This document shows positions 24,689 to 32,184 of a stretch of 64,000 nucleotides of DNA, in pieces (position 1 is the stretch's first letter; each line of letters starts with the position of its first letter). Source of the stretch: Fimbriimonadaceae bacterium (GTDB lineage: Bacteria; Armatimonadota; Fimbriimonadia; Fimbriimonadales; Fimbriimonadaceae). The stretch covers positions 1,612,001-1,676,000 of the forward strand of contig JABAQM010000001.1 in the NCBI GenBank assembly GCA_019187105.1, given 5' to 3'. The translations under genes were made by a program, and so were the position numbers. The notes under the pieces were generated by a model, which made no database searches, had not been told where the DNA came from, and was given only the letters and a program-made list of their open reading frames with translations.

Positions 24689-25239
24689 GCGATCTCCTCG
24701 TAATACAGCCCTATCCGATAGATCGCGAAAACCAAAAAGCCTGCGAGAACCAGCGAGGACCAGAAGCCGGCTGGACCATACGCGCCGTAGAAACCCTGTA
24801 TCGCCCTGGCCAGAAACTGATAAACCCAGATAAACGGATTGGTAACCGGTCCGGGATGTGGTGGCATCTTGATTTGGATCGCCCCCGCCCAGTTGCCGAT
24901 CGCGGCCGCCGCCCAAAGAAACACCGTCGTGACGGCCACCCATTTGCCGAAGAAGTGGTTATCGTTTGTGCGGAACTCCCACCACATTGCCACATAGAAG
25001 GCGGCGACCAGAGCGGTGGTCAAGGGCGCCGTTTTGGCGAACGTGCCAAGCAGGGTCAGGGCATCGTCGAGATGGAGAGCCTTGAGAAGCGCTGCCTGAA
25101 GGCCGGTGGTGAAGAGGACGATCAACAGGCTCGTGACCGCCATCCCCCGCTTCAAATCGCCAGCCAAGCGCTCCTTCTGGTTGGGCTGATCTGGACGAAC
25201 CGTTACCGCTTCGTCTCTTGGTTGTGCCGGTTCGGACAT
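24685..25239 (-). CDS. Multi-span membrane protein of unknown function
   Basis: A 184-residue protein with a charged N-terminus (about 30 residues) and four probable membrane helices (MAVTSLLIVLFTTGLQAALL, TAPLTTALVAAFYVAMWW, WVAVTTVFLWAAAAIGNWAG, FWSSLVLAGFLVFAIYRIGL). ATG 25239 was chosen over an upstream TTG. It forms a two-gene operon with the following hypothetical gene through a GTGA overlap. Family not recognised. Confidence 0.7.
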   Translation of the reverse strand: MSEPAQPRDEAVTVRPDQPNQKERLAGDLKRGMAVTSLLIVLFTTGLQAALLKALHLDDALTLLGTFAKTAPLTTALVAAFYVAMWWEFRTNDNHFFGKWVAVTTVFLWAAAAIGNWAGAIQIKMPPHPGPVTNPFIWVYQFLARAIQGFYGAYGPAGFWSSLVLAGFLVFAIYRIGLYYEEIA

Positions 25240-25302
25240 GGCATCGTTCCCCGAGTTGCCGCAGTATATCCGTGCGATATCTGAACTCAAACCCGGGTGG
25301 CG

Positions 25303-25308
25303 TAATAT
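25303..25308 (+). promoter_or_regulatory. TANNNT -10 element, probable leaderless promoter
   Basis: TAATAT, 6 bases before the ATG at 25315. Confidence 0.6.
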
Positions 25309-25314
25309 GACGGT

Positions 25315-25884
25315 ATGGGAACCGGGCTTGAGTCAACCATCCGATACGATGGCAGGTTGCTGCCGGGGGCAGGCTCCGGCTCGTGGCTGCTTCTGCCGCT
25401 GCCTGCAGAAGCGGATTCGCAGCCTTTCTCACGCGAAGAAACGATGATCGAAGGAACGATCGATGGCTTCCCATTCCGGGCCCCGCTCGGCAGTGATGGG
25501 ATCCGCATCAGCGCCGCGGTGCAGCAAGCAGTTGGCGCCCAAGCGGGAGACCAGGTCGTCATCGAAATCACCCGAGTCGGAGAAGAACCGGAAGTGCGCG
25601 TTCCCGCAGATTTCCAGAGGGCTCTAGATTCCGCATCGCCAAAGGTCCAGTCGCTCTGGCACGGGATCACGCCGCTGGCGCGGCGAGAATGGGTGCGGTG
25701 GATCGCCTCAGCCAAGCAGGAGGTCACCCGTGCAAAGCGGATCGAGGTCGGTATGGACAAGCTGTCCAAGGGAATGCGGCGCCCCTGCTGTTTCCCCGGC
25801 CTCAACTTTGTGACGAAGGACCTCGTGCCCCCGGAAGACACCTGGGTGGGTCTGCCCGGAGCAAAGGCAAGGAAGTCGGCATAG
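25315..25884 (+). CDS. DUF1905 / YdeI (OmdA)-type protein
   Basis: A 189-residue soluble protein with two known modules. The first half (IEGTIDGFPFRAPLGSDG...GDQVVIEITRVGEEPEV) is a DUF1905 beta-barrel. The second (VPADFQRALDSASPKVQSLWHGITPLARREWVRWIASAKQEVTRAKRIEVGMDKLSKGMRRP) is the bacteriocin-protection YdeI/OmpD-associated domain. Homologues are common accessory genes, usually single; the molecular function is unknown. Start ATG 25315 has TAATAT 6 bases upstream. Confidence 0.82.
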   Translation: MGTGLESTIRYDGRLLPGAGSGSWLLLPLPAEADSQPFSREETMIEGTIDGFPFRAPLGSDGIRISAAVQQAVGAQAGDQVVIEITRVGEEPEVRVPADFQRALDSASPKVQSLWHGITPLARREWVRWIASAKQEVTRAKRIEVGMDKLSKGMRRPCCFPGLNFVTKDLVPPEDTWVGLPGAKARKSA

Positions 25885-25943
25885 CGGTCCCAGGGCGAGA
25901 AAGCGTGATTTAGTGAGGGCCCATTGACTTACTGCGGGCTTGG

Positions 25944-26252
25944 ATGATGGGTACTCAAGCTGTGGCCGCGATGTTGCTTATCGTCTTTGGATCGCGGATT
26001 GCGGCTGCCGCCCCCGGCGACGGCCAGACCGGCATGGTCACGTTCCCGCTGTGGGTGCTGGGTGGGTGGCTGGGCGTCGGAGCCATAAAGGATGCATGGG
26101 AAGTCCGATCAGAAACGCCTGCCGCCCTCGTCGGTGTTGGCCTCTGCATGCTCGTGGCAGTTGTTTCCATCGCTTGGTCCGTTCGCGTGATGAGGAAACC
26201 CTTGAAAGACGGTCCATCCCAAAGATCGCTAGAGAATCGCGCAGAGGAATGA
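25944..26252 (+). CDS. Small membrane protein
   Basis: A 102-residue protein with about three hydrophobic stretches (VAAMLLIVFGSRIAAAA, VTFPLWVLGGWLGVGAI, LVGVGLCMLVAVVSIAWSV). Unrecognised. Two adjacent ATGs could start it and neither has a good ribosome binding site. It is the first of a run of small same-strand genes (25944-28660). Confidence 0.5.
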   Translation: MMGTQAVAAMLLIVFGSRIAAAAPGDGQTGMVTFPLWVLGGWLGVGAIKDAWEVRSETPAALVGVGLCMLVAVVSIAWSVRVMRKPLKDGPSQRSLENRAEE

Positions 26253-26287
26253 GGTTCTGGCGACGTCTAGCTAAGTGGATGTGACCT

Positions 26288-26722
26288 TTGAGCAATGCCC
26301 TTACGAGGGAGTTCCTTTTGCTGGCATTTGCGATTACCGCGCTCAGTTGTGTCGCGAGCGGCTTCCTCGGTGGCTGGTTAAGCGACCATAAGGGGTCGTG
26401 GCGAGGCGAACTGAGGGCAGTCCGCACGAAGCTCGATACCCTCATTCGAGGCTACAGAATCACAGCTGGCCGGTGGCCCCGCTCGATGTCCGAAATCGAG
26501 AGTCGCTTTCCGAAAGAGATGGAATACGACTACATCATGATCTGCCAGAACCACCCCTGGAACCATCGAGAAACAGGAACCTTGACGGACTACGTGCTGG
26601 TCCGGAACCCGGGGGGAGATCAGGCTGGCTTGATTTCGTACCGTTTCAAGTTGAAGAAGTTGAAGAACTTCATGGAGCTGTCGGTCGAAACACCAACCGA
26701 CCCGGCCGCACCAGAGCGGTAG
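26288..26722 (+). CDS. NHPWNH-motif membrane-anchored protein, paralogue 1 of 3
   Basis: A 144-residue protein: one N-terminal membrane helix (FLLLAFAITALSCVASGFLGGWL), then a pseudopilin-like helical stretch (LRAVRTKLDTLIRGYRITAGRWPRSMSEIES) and a beta-rich outer part with the conserved cluster ICQNHPWNHRETGTL. It begins at TTG 26288. The layout of one membrane helix followed by GRWP and a small outer domain recalls type II pseudopilins, but the cleavage-site motif is absent. Related genes are at 27795 and 28243. Confidence 0.62.
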   Translation: MSNALTREFLLLAFAITALSCVASGFLGGWLSDHKGSWRGELRAVRTKLDTLIRGYRITAGRWPRSMSEIESRFPKEMEYDYIMICQNHPWNHRETGTLTDYVLVRNPGGDQAGLISYRFKLKKLKNFMELSVETPTDPAAPER

Positions 26723-26784
26723 CCTGGTGCCTGCGGGCACTGCCCGTTGCTTTCACTCCGTAAATCTTGCCTGAGAGGAAGAAC

Positions 26785-27282
26785 ATGTTCACGCTTGCCA
26801 TCCAACTTGCTGCCGCAATATCCGCCCCACCGCCAATCCAGAATGCTCACCCCGCCACGCCAGAGGCCGTCGTTCGAGCCCTTTACGATCGCGTTACCTG
26901 GAAGCCGCCGCAAACGCCGAACTGGGATAGCGTGCGCGCGGTGTTCCACAAGGAAGCGGTGTTCTCGTTGCGTCTCGGCCGGGGCGACATCAGGGTCATG
27001 GACTTGGACGGATTCATCCGCGAGTGGATCGACTACGCCAAGCTGGAGCCGGTCGTCAAGAACGGGTTCCAAGAGAAGATCGTCCGACTCAAAGCGACCG
27101 AATATGGCGAGATCGCGAACGTGTACGTGCTCTACGAAGCGATGATCCCCGGCTACATGAAGGCTCCCCAACAGGGGATCGACATTTGCCATCTAGTCAA
27201 AACCGGGGGCAAGTGGACGATCGTTTCGATCGTAAACGAACTCGTCGACAAAGGCAAACCGCTACCGCCCGACCTCCGTTAG
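26785..27282 (+). CDS. SnoaL/NTF2-like exported protein
   Basis: A 165-residue protein with a signal peptide (MFTLAIQLAAAISAPPP). The rest fits an NTF2-like cone fold: TPEAVVRALYDRVTWKPPQTPNWDSVRAVFHKEAVFSL, then GFIREWIDYAKL, VRLKATEYGEIANVYVLYEA and KTGGKWTIVSIVNE. The pocket residues of known enzymes cannot be assigned. AGAGGAAG lies before ATG 26785; an in-frame TTG at 26767 is less likely. It interrupts the paralogue array. Confidence 0.68.
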   Translation: MFTLAIQLAAAISAPPPIQNAHPATPEAVVRALYDRVTWKPPQTPNWDSVRAVFHKEAVFSLRLGRGDIRVMDLDGFIREWIDYAKLEPVVKNGFQEKIVRLKATEYGEIANVYVLYEAMIPGYMKAPQQGIDICHLVKTGGKWTIVSIVNELVDKGKPLPPDLR

Positions 27283-27347
27283 CCGCGGCACGATGTGAAA
27301 GAAACCTGGCGACTCCAACGAGTTGTCGCTCACCAGCGTCATCAAAG

Positions 27348-27788
27348 ATGGCGGCTATGGAAACGGGTTTGCCAGACCAGTCAACTAAAAGAACGGACTT
27401 TGCGCTACGTGTCGGGCTATCTTTGCTGGCCACGATGCTATATGGTTTCGCACTCCTAAGCCCGGTCGTGAGTTCGGGCGGCCCGCGGGGATCCCTTTTT
27501 GGACACGAAGTCGTTGGAAACATTCTTGGACTCTGGTCCATCCCCCCTCAGTTGGCGAACGTGGGCTTCGTAATTGGACTCTTGCTGTTGCTTGCAGGCA
27601 ACTTCAAGGGCGCCCTCATCGTTGGCGGCATTTCATCCGGACTGGCCGCACTCGCACCATTCTGCTACGGCGTATCGGTGGCTGATCTTAGGATTGGTTT
27701 CCCTCTTTGGCTCGGTAGCTGCGCCGTCCTCGCCATAGCCGGTCTCATTGGAGAGGCGTCCAGGCCAAGCGCCACTCGCGCACCATGA
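27348..27788 (+). CDS. Four-helix membrane protein, unknown function
   Basis: A 146-residue integral membrane protein with four hydrophobic segments (FALRVGLSLLATMLYGFALL, ANVGFVIGLLLLLAGNF, ALIVGGISSGLAALAPFCYG, WLGSCAVLAIAGLIGEA). Start taken at ATG 27348 (ATG 27357 is also possible); neither has a clear ribosome site. It ends 6 bases before the next gene of the array. Not recognised. Confidence 0.6.
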   Translation: MAAMETGLPDQSTKRTDFALRVGLSLLATMLYGFALLSPVVSSGGPRGSLFGHEVVGNILGLWSIPPQLANVGFVIGLLLLLAGNFKGALIVGGISSGLAALAPFCYGVSVADLRIGFPLWLGSCAVLAIAGLIGEASRPSATRAP

Positions 27789-27794
27789 AAACAA

Positions 27795-28241
27795 ATGAAG
27801 GATGAGGATAACCGCAACCGGTTAGGAATTCGGGCACCGCTCATGCTGGCTTTTGCCATCACTGCCGTAACTTGTGTAGGTTTCAGTCTCATCGCCCAGT
27901 GGCTCGGCTCCTGCAAGGGCTCATCACGTGAGGTGAGCACGGTCCGGCCAAAGCTCGAGAAGATGATCCGCAGTTACCGGAAAGAGACCGGGCGGTGGCC
28001 AAGTTCGATGGCGGACCTAGAAGGTCGGTTCAGCGGGGAGATGGATTATGAGTACGTGATGACCTGCCAAAACCACCCATGGAACCACCGAATGACGGGC
28101 ACACTAACGACCTACACCCTTATACGCCATCCGAAGGGTGATGTCGAAGGTGGGATTGCGTACCAATTCAAGCGCCAAAGAATGCTGACCTACTTGGAGT
28201 TGTGGGTTGAGGATCCGAACACGACTGTTAAGACGCAGTAA
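27795..28241 (+). CDS. NHPWNH-motif membrane-anchored protein, paralogue 2 of 3
   Basis: A 148-residue paralogue of the protein at 26288. Shared features in order: membrane helix (LMLAFAITAVTCVGFSLIAQWL), SCKGSSREVSTVRPKLEKMIRSYRKETGRWPSSMADLEGRF, MDYEYVMTCQNHPWNHRMTGTL and a beta-rich end (IAYQFKRQRMLTYLELWVED). Similarity to the first copy runs the full length, so the two arose by duplication. Its stop is directly followed by the third, broken copy. Confidence 0.67.
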   Translation: MKDEDNRNRLGIRAPLMLAFAITAVTCVGFSLIAQWLGSCKGSSREVSTVRPKLEKMIRSYRKETGRWPSSMADLEGRFSGEMDYEYVMTCQNHPWNHRMTGTLTTYTLIRHPKGDVEGGIAYQFKRQRMLTYLELWVEDPNTTVKTQ

Positions 28242-28242
28242 G

Positions 28243-28660
28243 GTGGCCACAAAGGGGCAGCTGGTCGTGGCCGGAGGAATGATCGTTGCATCGATGGTAG
28301 TCTTCACTTTCTTTCCGTGGCGTTGGTTCAGCGGATGCAAAGGCGCTTCGGAAGAATGGAGGGGCGCGGAAGCCAAAGTTTGAGGCCCTGATACTTGAGT
28401 ATCGATCCAAGTCGGGACGATGGCCCGTATCGCTATCAGATATCAAGGTTTTGCTGAAGCCAAATATGGAATTCAGATATAGAGAGCAGTGCTCTACCCA
28501 CCCTTGGAACCATTGGTCGACGGGCACCCTTAAGGGAACGAAGCTGGTCCGCAATCCGAACAACGATAGCGACGGTAGGATCGCCTACCACCTATGGCTT
28601 CGGTGGAGCAAACACCCGATCGGCGTTTCCGTCGAAGACGCCGCATTCGACAATCGCTAG
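28243..28660 (+). pseudogene. NHPWNH-motif protein, paralogue 3 of 3, frameshifted
   Basis: Reading from GTG 28243 gives a membrane helix and GCKGASEEWRGAEAKV, then a TGA at 28381. One base out of phase the family continues without interruption: KFEALILEYRSKSGRWPVS, FRYREQCSTHPWNHWSTGTL and a normal end at 28660. The total length is 3n+1, and the family alignment fails exactly at the run AAA in GCCAAAGTTTGAG, so one inserted A explains it. It is either a recent pseudogene or a sequencing error at that short run. Confidence 0.78.
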
Positions 28661-28693
28661 CTGCTTCGACAAGGACGCCTGCGCGCGCCAGCG

Positions 28694-29155
28694 CTATGCC
28701 GATTCCACCCGCACGTCGCTGCGGATCGAGTTCGCGATGTAGCATTCTTCGTGCGCCCGATGGTGCAGCGCCGCTAACTCCTCCGCGGAAGGACGCCGGG
28801 CGCCGGAAAACTCGATGGCCGGTCGCAAGGCTATCCGGGCCACGTAAGACTTTCCATTCTCGTTCTCACCCATCTCACCCACGGCCTCATCCACGTATCG
28901 CTCGACAACGAAACCCTCCTTGTGGGCCAAGTAGAGAAAGGAGAGCATGTGACAGCTCGAAGCCGCCGCGACCAGCGCTTCCTCGGGGTCGACCGCTTCC
29001 ACAATGCCGAGAGGCGGTGGAACGATCTGGGGCGCGCTCGAGGCCGGAACACGAATACCGCCATCGAATTCCCACTCATGACCGCGGCTGTACCTGCCTC
29101 CGGCAAAATCCTTGCCATTCCGGCTCCAGCTGATCTTCGCGGTGTGTCGGTGCAT
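28694..29155 (-). CDS. OsmC-family peroxide-detoxifying protein
   Basis: A 153-residue protein of the OsmC/Ohr fold, which reduces organic hydroperoxides with paired cysteines. One cysteine is in PEEALVAAASSCHMLSFLYLA and the other in HRAHEECYIANSI, matching the two family motifs. Start ATG 29155 was chosen: MHRHTAKISWSRNG is the typical OsmC beginning, and longer in-frame starts would cross the divergent gene promoter. Divergent from the monooxygenase-fold gene at 29238. Confidence 0.92.
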   Translation of the reverse strand: MHRHTAKISWSRNGKDFAGGRYSRGHEWEFDGGIRVPASSAPQIVPPPLGIVEAVDPEEALVAAASSCHMLSFLYLAHKEGFVVERYVDEAVGEMGENENGKSYVARIALRPAIEFSGARRPSAEELAALHHRAHEECYIANSIRSDVRVESA

Positions 29156-29225
29156 GGGATGAATTCTTGACAAAATTCTATCTCGCGCGAAGTCCTGGAG
29201 GTATCTTCGGCGACACCCAGCGAGG

Positions 29226-29231
29226 TACCTT
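29226..29231 (+). promoter_or_regulatory. TANNNT -10 element, probable leaderless promoter
   Basis: TACCTT, 6 bases before the ATG at 29238. Confidence 0.55.
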
Positions 29232-29237
29232 CGGCCC

Positions 29238-29525
29238 ATGTTTATCGTTGTTTCCAAATGGTCGTTCCTGCCGGGTCGGGAAGAGGAGTGGCGGGAGATC
29301 AGTAAGACGACGCGCCAGCGCATCAACGGCATTCCTGGCGTCGAGTTCGTCCACGGGTTTGTCAGTCAGAGTGGAGAGGCGGTCGCCGTGATTGGGTACA
29401 CCGACGAGGCCACCTACAACCGTCTTGTCAACGAGCCGGACGGCGACGTGGTCAAGGCGATGGCGGATACCAACGTCGAGTCGGTCGGCCAATGGCTCTC
29501 GTCGGACCGGGGCGAGTCGATTTAG
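29238..29525 (+). CDS. Antibiotic-biosynthesis-monooxygenase (ABM) domain protein
   Basis: A 95-residue single-domain protein. FIVVSKWSFLPGREEEWREISKTTRQRINGIPGVEFVHGF and AVAVIGYTDEATYNRLV follow the dimeric ferredoxin-like ABM/YgiN fold. Members include quinol and heme monooxygenases; the reaction here is not identifiable. Start ATG with TACCTT 6 bases upstream. Ends 38 bases before the GH2 gene, which has its own -10 element. Confidence 0.85.
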   Translation: MFIVVSKWSFLPGREEEWREISKTTRQRINGIPGVEFVHGFVSQSGEAVAVIGYTDEATYNRLVNEPDGDVVKAMADTNVESVGQWLSSDRGESI

Positions 29526-29550
29526 CAGGGCGGATCCGAAGCTCTTGGCG

Positions 29551-29556
29551 TAAGCT
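29551..29556 (+). promoter_or_regulatory. TANNNT -10 element, probable leaderless promoter
   Basis: TAAGCT, 7 bases before the GTG at 29564. Confidence 0.55.
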
Positions 29557-29563
29557 TCGAGCC

Positions 29564-31744
29564 GTGATCAGAGCGCTTCTCCCGTTCGTCGGGTGCATCC
29601 TGCCCTTGGCAGCGAGCTTCCCAGCCCCAGCCCAAACCTTGAAGACCCGTTGGGCGGAAAGGGTCACCGCGGCCAACGCCCATCGCGAGTATCCACGGCC
29701 CCTTCTCGCCCGCAAGGACTGGGTCAATCTGAACGGCCACTGGGATCTGACCATGAAGGGAAGCACCCAGAAGATTCTCGTACCCTTCCCGGTTGAATCC
29801 CAACTCTCGGGCGTTGCGAAACGAGTCGAGCCTGGAGATACCTTGCGGTATCGACGGACCTTCACGCGTCCGAAGGGCGACCGTGTCTGGCTCCATTTCG
29901 GCGCCGTCGACTGGCACGCAAGGGTCTTGGTGAACGGCAACAAGGTAGGTGAGCATAAGGGCGGTTACGATCCATTCAGCTTCGACATCACGGATGCTCT
30001 AACCAAATCGGGTCGGCAGCAACTCGAAGTCATCGTCACGGATCCCACCGATACAGGACCGCAACCGAGAGGCAAGCAGGTTTTGAAGCCGGAAGGCATC
30101 TGGTACGTGCCGACGAGCGGTATCTGGCAAACCGTCTGGCTGGAAGCCGTGCCAAATCATTCGATTGCCGGCCTTGACGTCCGCGCTAAAAACGACGGCA
30201 CCTTGACGATCTCCATTGACGCCAGGACCGCTCCCGGCAGCCCCAAGGCACGGAGTTTCTTCACGGTGGAGTTGCGCGATGGCAAGCGGGCCATCAAGGC
30301 GCAAGCGGTCGCCGGCGGCAAGGCGACGTTGAAGGTGCCAAAGCCGAGGCTCTGGGCCCCCGACAGCCCGACCCTTTACCCCATCAAGGTCAAGTGGATG
30401 GACGACGTGGTTGAAAGCTACGTTGCCTTCCGCGAAATCACTCTGAAGAAGGACAAAGACGGCCAGCCCCGGGTCCACCTGAACGGTAAGCCCATCTTCC
30501 TCATTGGACCGCTCGACCAAGGATTCTGGCCGGATGGGCTCTACACACCTCCGAGCGACGAGGCGATGAAGTACGACCTCGATGTCACCAAGCGGCTCGG
30601 CTTCAACATGATTCGCAAACATGTAAAAGTCGAATCCGCACGATGGTACTCGTGGTGCGACCGATTGGGCATCCTCGTGATGCAGGATATGCCGAGCGGC
30701 GACAAATACATCGGTGGCCGCGATCCCGACATCACCCGTACCCCCGAATCGGCCGCCATCTTCCAGCGCGAGCTCAAAGGGATGATCGATGCCTTTCGCA
30801 ATCATCCCTGCATCATTTCTTGGGTTCCCTTCAACGAGGGTTGGGGTCAATGGGAGACCGCCAAAGTCGCTTCGTGGATCAAGACTTACGACCCCACACG
30901 CCTGGTGAACAGCGCCAGCGGATGGACGGATCGAAAGGTCGGAGACTTCTGGGATTGGCATGTCTATCCCGGCCCCGGCTCGCCGCCAAACGATCCCAAG
31001 CGCGCCCTGTTTCTGGGCGAGTTTGGCGGACTCGGCCTGCCGATGCCCGGCCACATGTGGAAAGAATCCGGCTGGGGCTACCAGTCGTTCAAAACCCAGA
31101 AGGAACTCACCGACCGATTTGTGGTGCTTCTCGACGAGCTGAGGTACCTCATCGATAAGCCCGGACTGTCGGGAGCGGTTTACACGCAGACAACGGATGT
31201 GGAAGTGGAAGTTAACGGACTGATGACATACGACCGGGCCGTCATCAAGATGGACGAGAAGCGAGTTCGAGACGCCGTTCGGAAGCTCCACTTGCCACCG
31301 CCCGTTATGAAGGTTCTCGTGCCGACTTCGGAGACAGTCGGCCAGAACTGGCAGTACACGCTCGCGAAACCCGAGACCGACTGGCAAACGGCGGCAGCGC
31401 TAACGTCAGCCTGGAGAACTGGCCCCGGCGGATTTGGCACGCCTGAGACCCCGGGCGCGATCGTCAGAACCCGCTGGGATACCAAGGACATCTGGCTGCG
31501 CCGCCAGTTCAAAGTAGGCGATCAATCGCCGACCCACTTGCGCATCCACCATGATGACGACGTCGAGGTTTACATCGATGGCAAGCTCGTGTACAAGGCG
31601 CCAGGTTGGACTTCCAGCTACCGAAACTTCCCTATCGAGGGCCTTGCGAAGGGCGAGCACACGCTGGCCATTTACTGCCACCAAAACTCGGGCGGCCAGT
31701 ACATCGATGCAGGCTTTGTCAGGCTAACCGAGCGAGCCCGCTGA
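29564..31744 (+). CDS. Glycoside hydrolase family 2 enzyme, secreted
   Basis: A 726-residue beta-galactosidase/beta-glucuronidase-type enzyme for carbohydrate breakdown outside the cytoplasm. GTG 29564 opens a signal peptide (IRALLPFVGCILPLAASFPAPAQ) and follows TAAGCT by 7 bases. Domains: sugar-binding jelly roll (to about 215), immunoglobulin-like domain, then TIM barrel from about 325. The acid/base is in VPFNEGWGQ (about E425) and the likely nucleophile in LGEFGG (about E486). The C-terminal about 130 residues form an additional beta domain (LRIHHDDDVEVYIDGKLVY). The substrate linkage cannot be set from sequence. Confidence 0.93.
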   Translation: MIRALLPFVGCILPLAASFPAPAQTLKTRWAERVTAANAHREYPRPLLARKDWVNLNGHWDLTMKGSTQKILVPFPVESQLSGVAKRVEPGDTLRYRRTFTRPKGDRVWLHFGAVDWHARVLVNGNKVGEHKGGYDPFSFDITDALTKSGRQQLEVIVTDPTDTGPQPRGKQVLKPEGIWYVPTSGIWQTVWLEAVPNHSIAGLDVRAKNDGTLTISIDARTAPGSPKARSFFTVELRDGKRAIKAQAVAGGKATLKVPKPRLWAPDSPTLYPIKVKWMDDVVESYVAFREITLKKDKDGQPRVHLNGKPIFLIGPLDQGFWPDGLYTPPSDEAMKYDLDVTKRLGFNMIRKHVKVESARWYSWCDRLGILVMQDMPSGDKYIGGRDPDITRTPESAAIFQRELKGMIDAFRNHPCIISWVPFNEGWGQWETAKVASWIKTYDPTRLVNSASGWTDRKVGDFWDWHVYPGPGSPPNDPKRALFLGEFGGLGLPMPGHMWKESGWGYQSFKTQKELTDRFVVLLDELRYLIDKPGLSGAVYTQTTDVEVEVNGLMTYDRAVIKMDEKRVRDAVRKLHLPPPVMKVLVPTSETVGQNWQYTLAKPETDWQTAAALTSAWRTGPGGFGTPETPGAIVRTRWDTKDIWLRRQFKVGDQSPTHLRIHHDDDVEVYIDGKLVYKAPGWTSSYRNFPIEGLAKGEHTLAIYCHQNSGGQYIDAGFVRLTERAR

Positions 31745-31745
31745 G

Positions 31746-32105
31746 TTACTCAAGGCCCGGCACGTCGATTTCGAGGTCCTCTCGGTCGGCGATCGTCCGT
31801 GGCCGCACCGGGATCATCCATTCATCGACGACAACATCGAACCAACCTGCCTTGACCGCGGGATCCGCATGGGCGAGCTCTCGGGCCTCATTGGCGCCGA
31901 TTAGATAGAGGCTCATCCCCCGCCACTTGGTGTCGTCCTTTCGGCGGATCGGGCCGTTGGCAAGGATCTTGCCCGCTTCAGCCAAGCCGGTGAGGTACCT
32001 GATGTGGGCAGCCTGAATGGCGTCATCGTCGGGAGTGTCTGGTACTTCGCGATCCGGAGTCACCAGCCGGACGATCGTGAGAATCTGAAATGCCTTCTTG
32101 GCCAT
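31746..32105 (-). CDS. YciI-like (DGPF/YCII) protein
   Basis: A 119-residue cytoplasmic protein. AHIRYLTGLAEAGKILANGPI and ARELAHADPAVKAGWFDVVVDEWMI carry the YciI-family histidine-aspartate pattern, a ferredoxin-like fold of mostly unknown activity. AGGGAG is well placed before the ATG at 32105. Its stop lies one base from the convergent GH2 stop. Confidence 0.82.
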   Translation of the reverse strand: MAKKAFQILTIVRLVTPDREVPDTPDDDAIQAAHIRYLTGLAEAGKILANGPIRRKDDTKWRGMSLYLIGANEARELAHADPAVKAGWFDVVVDEWMIPVRPRTIADREDLEIDVPGLE

Positions 32106-32184
32106 GTTTCGCTCCCTCTATTTTTGCCAAACACCGGGCCCTTCTCGCCCGCACCGGTATCCTCTAGCCGGTTGCCAGCCGCCA

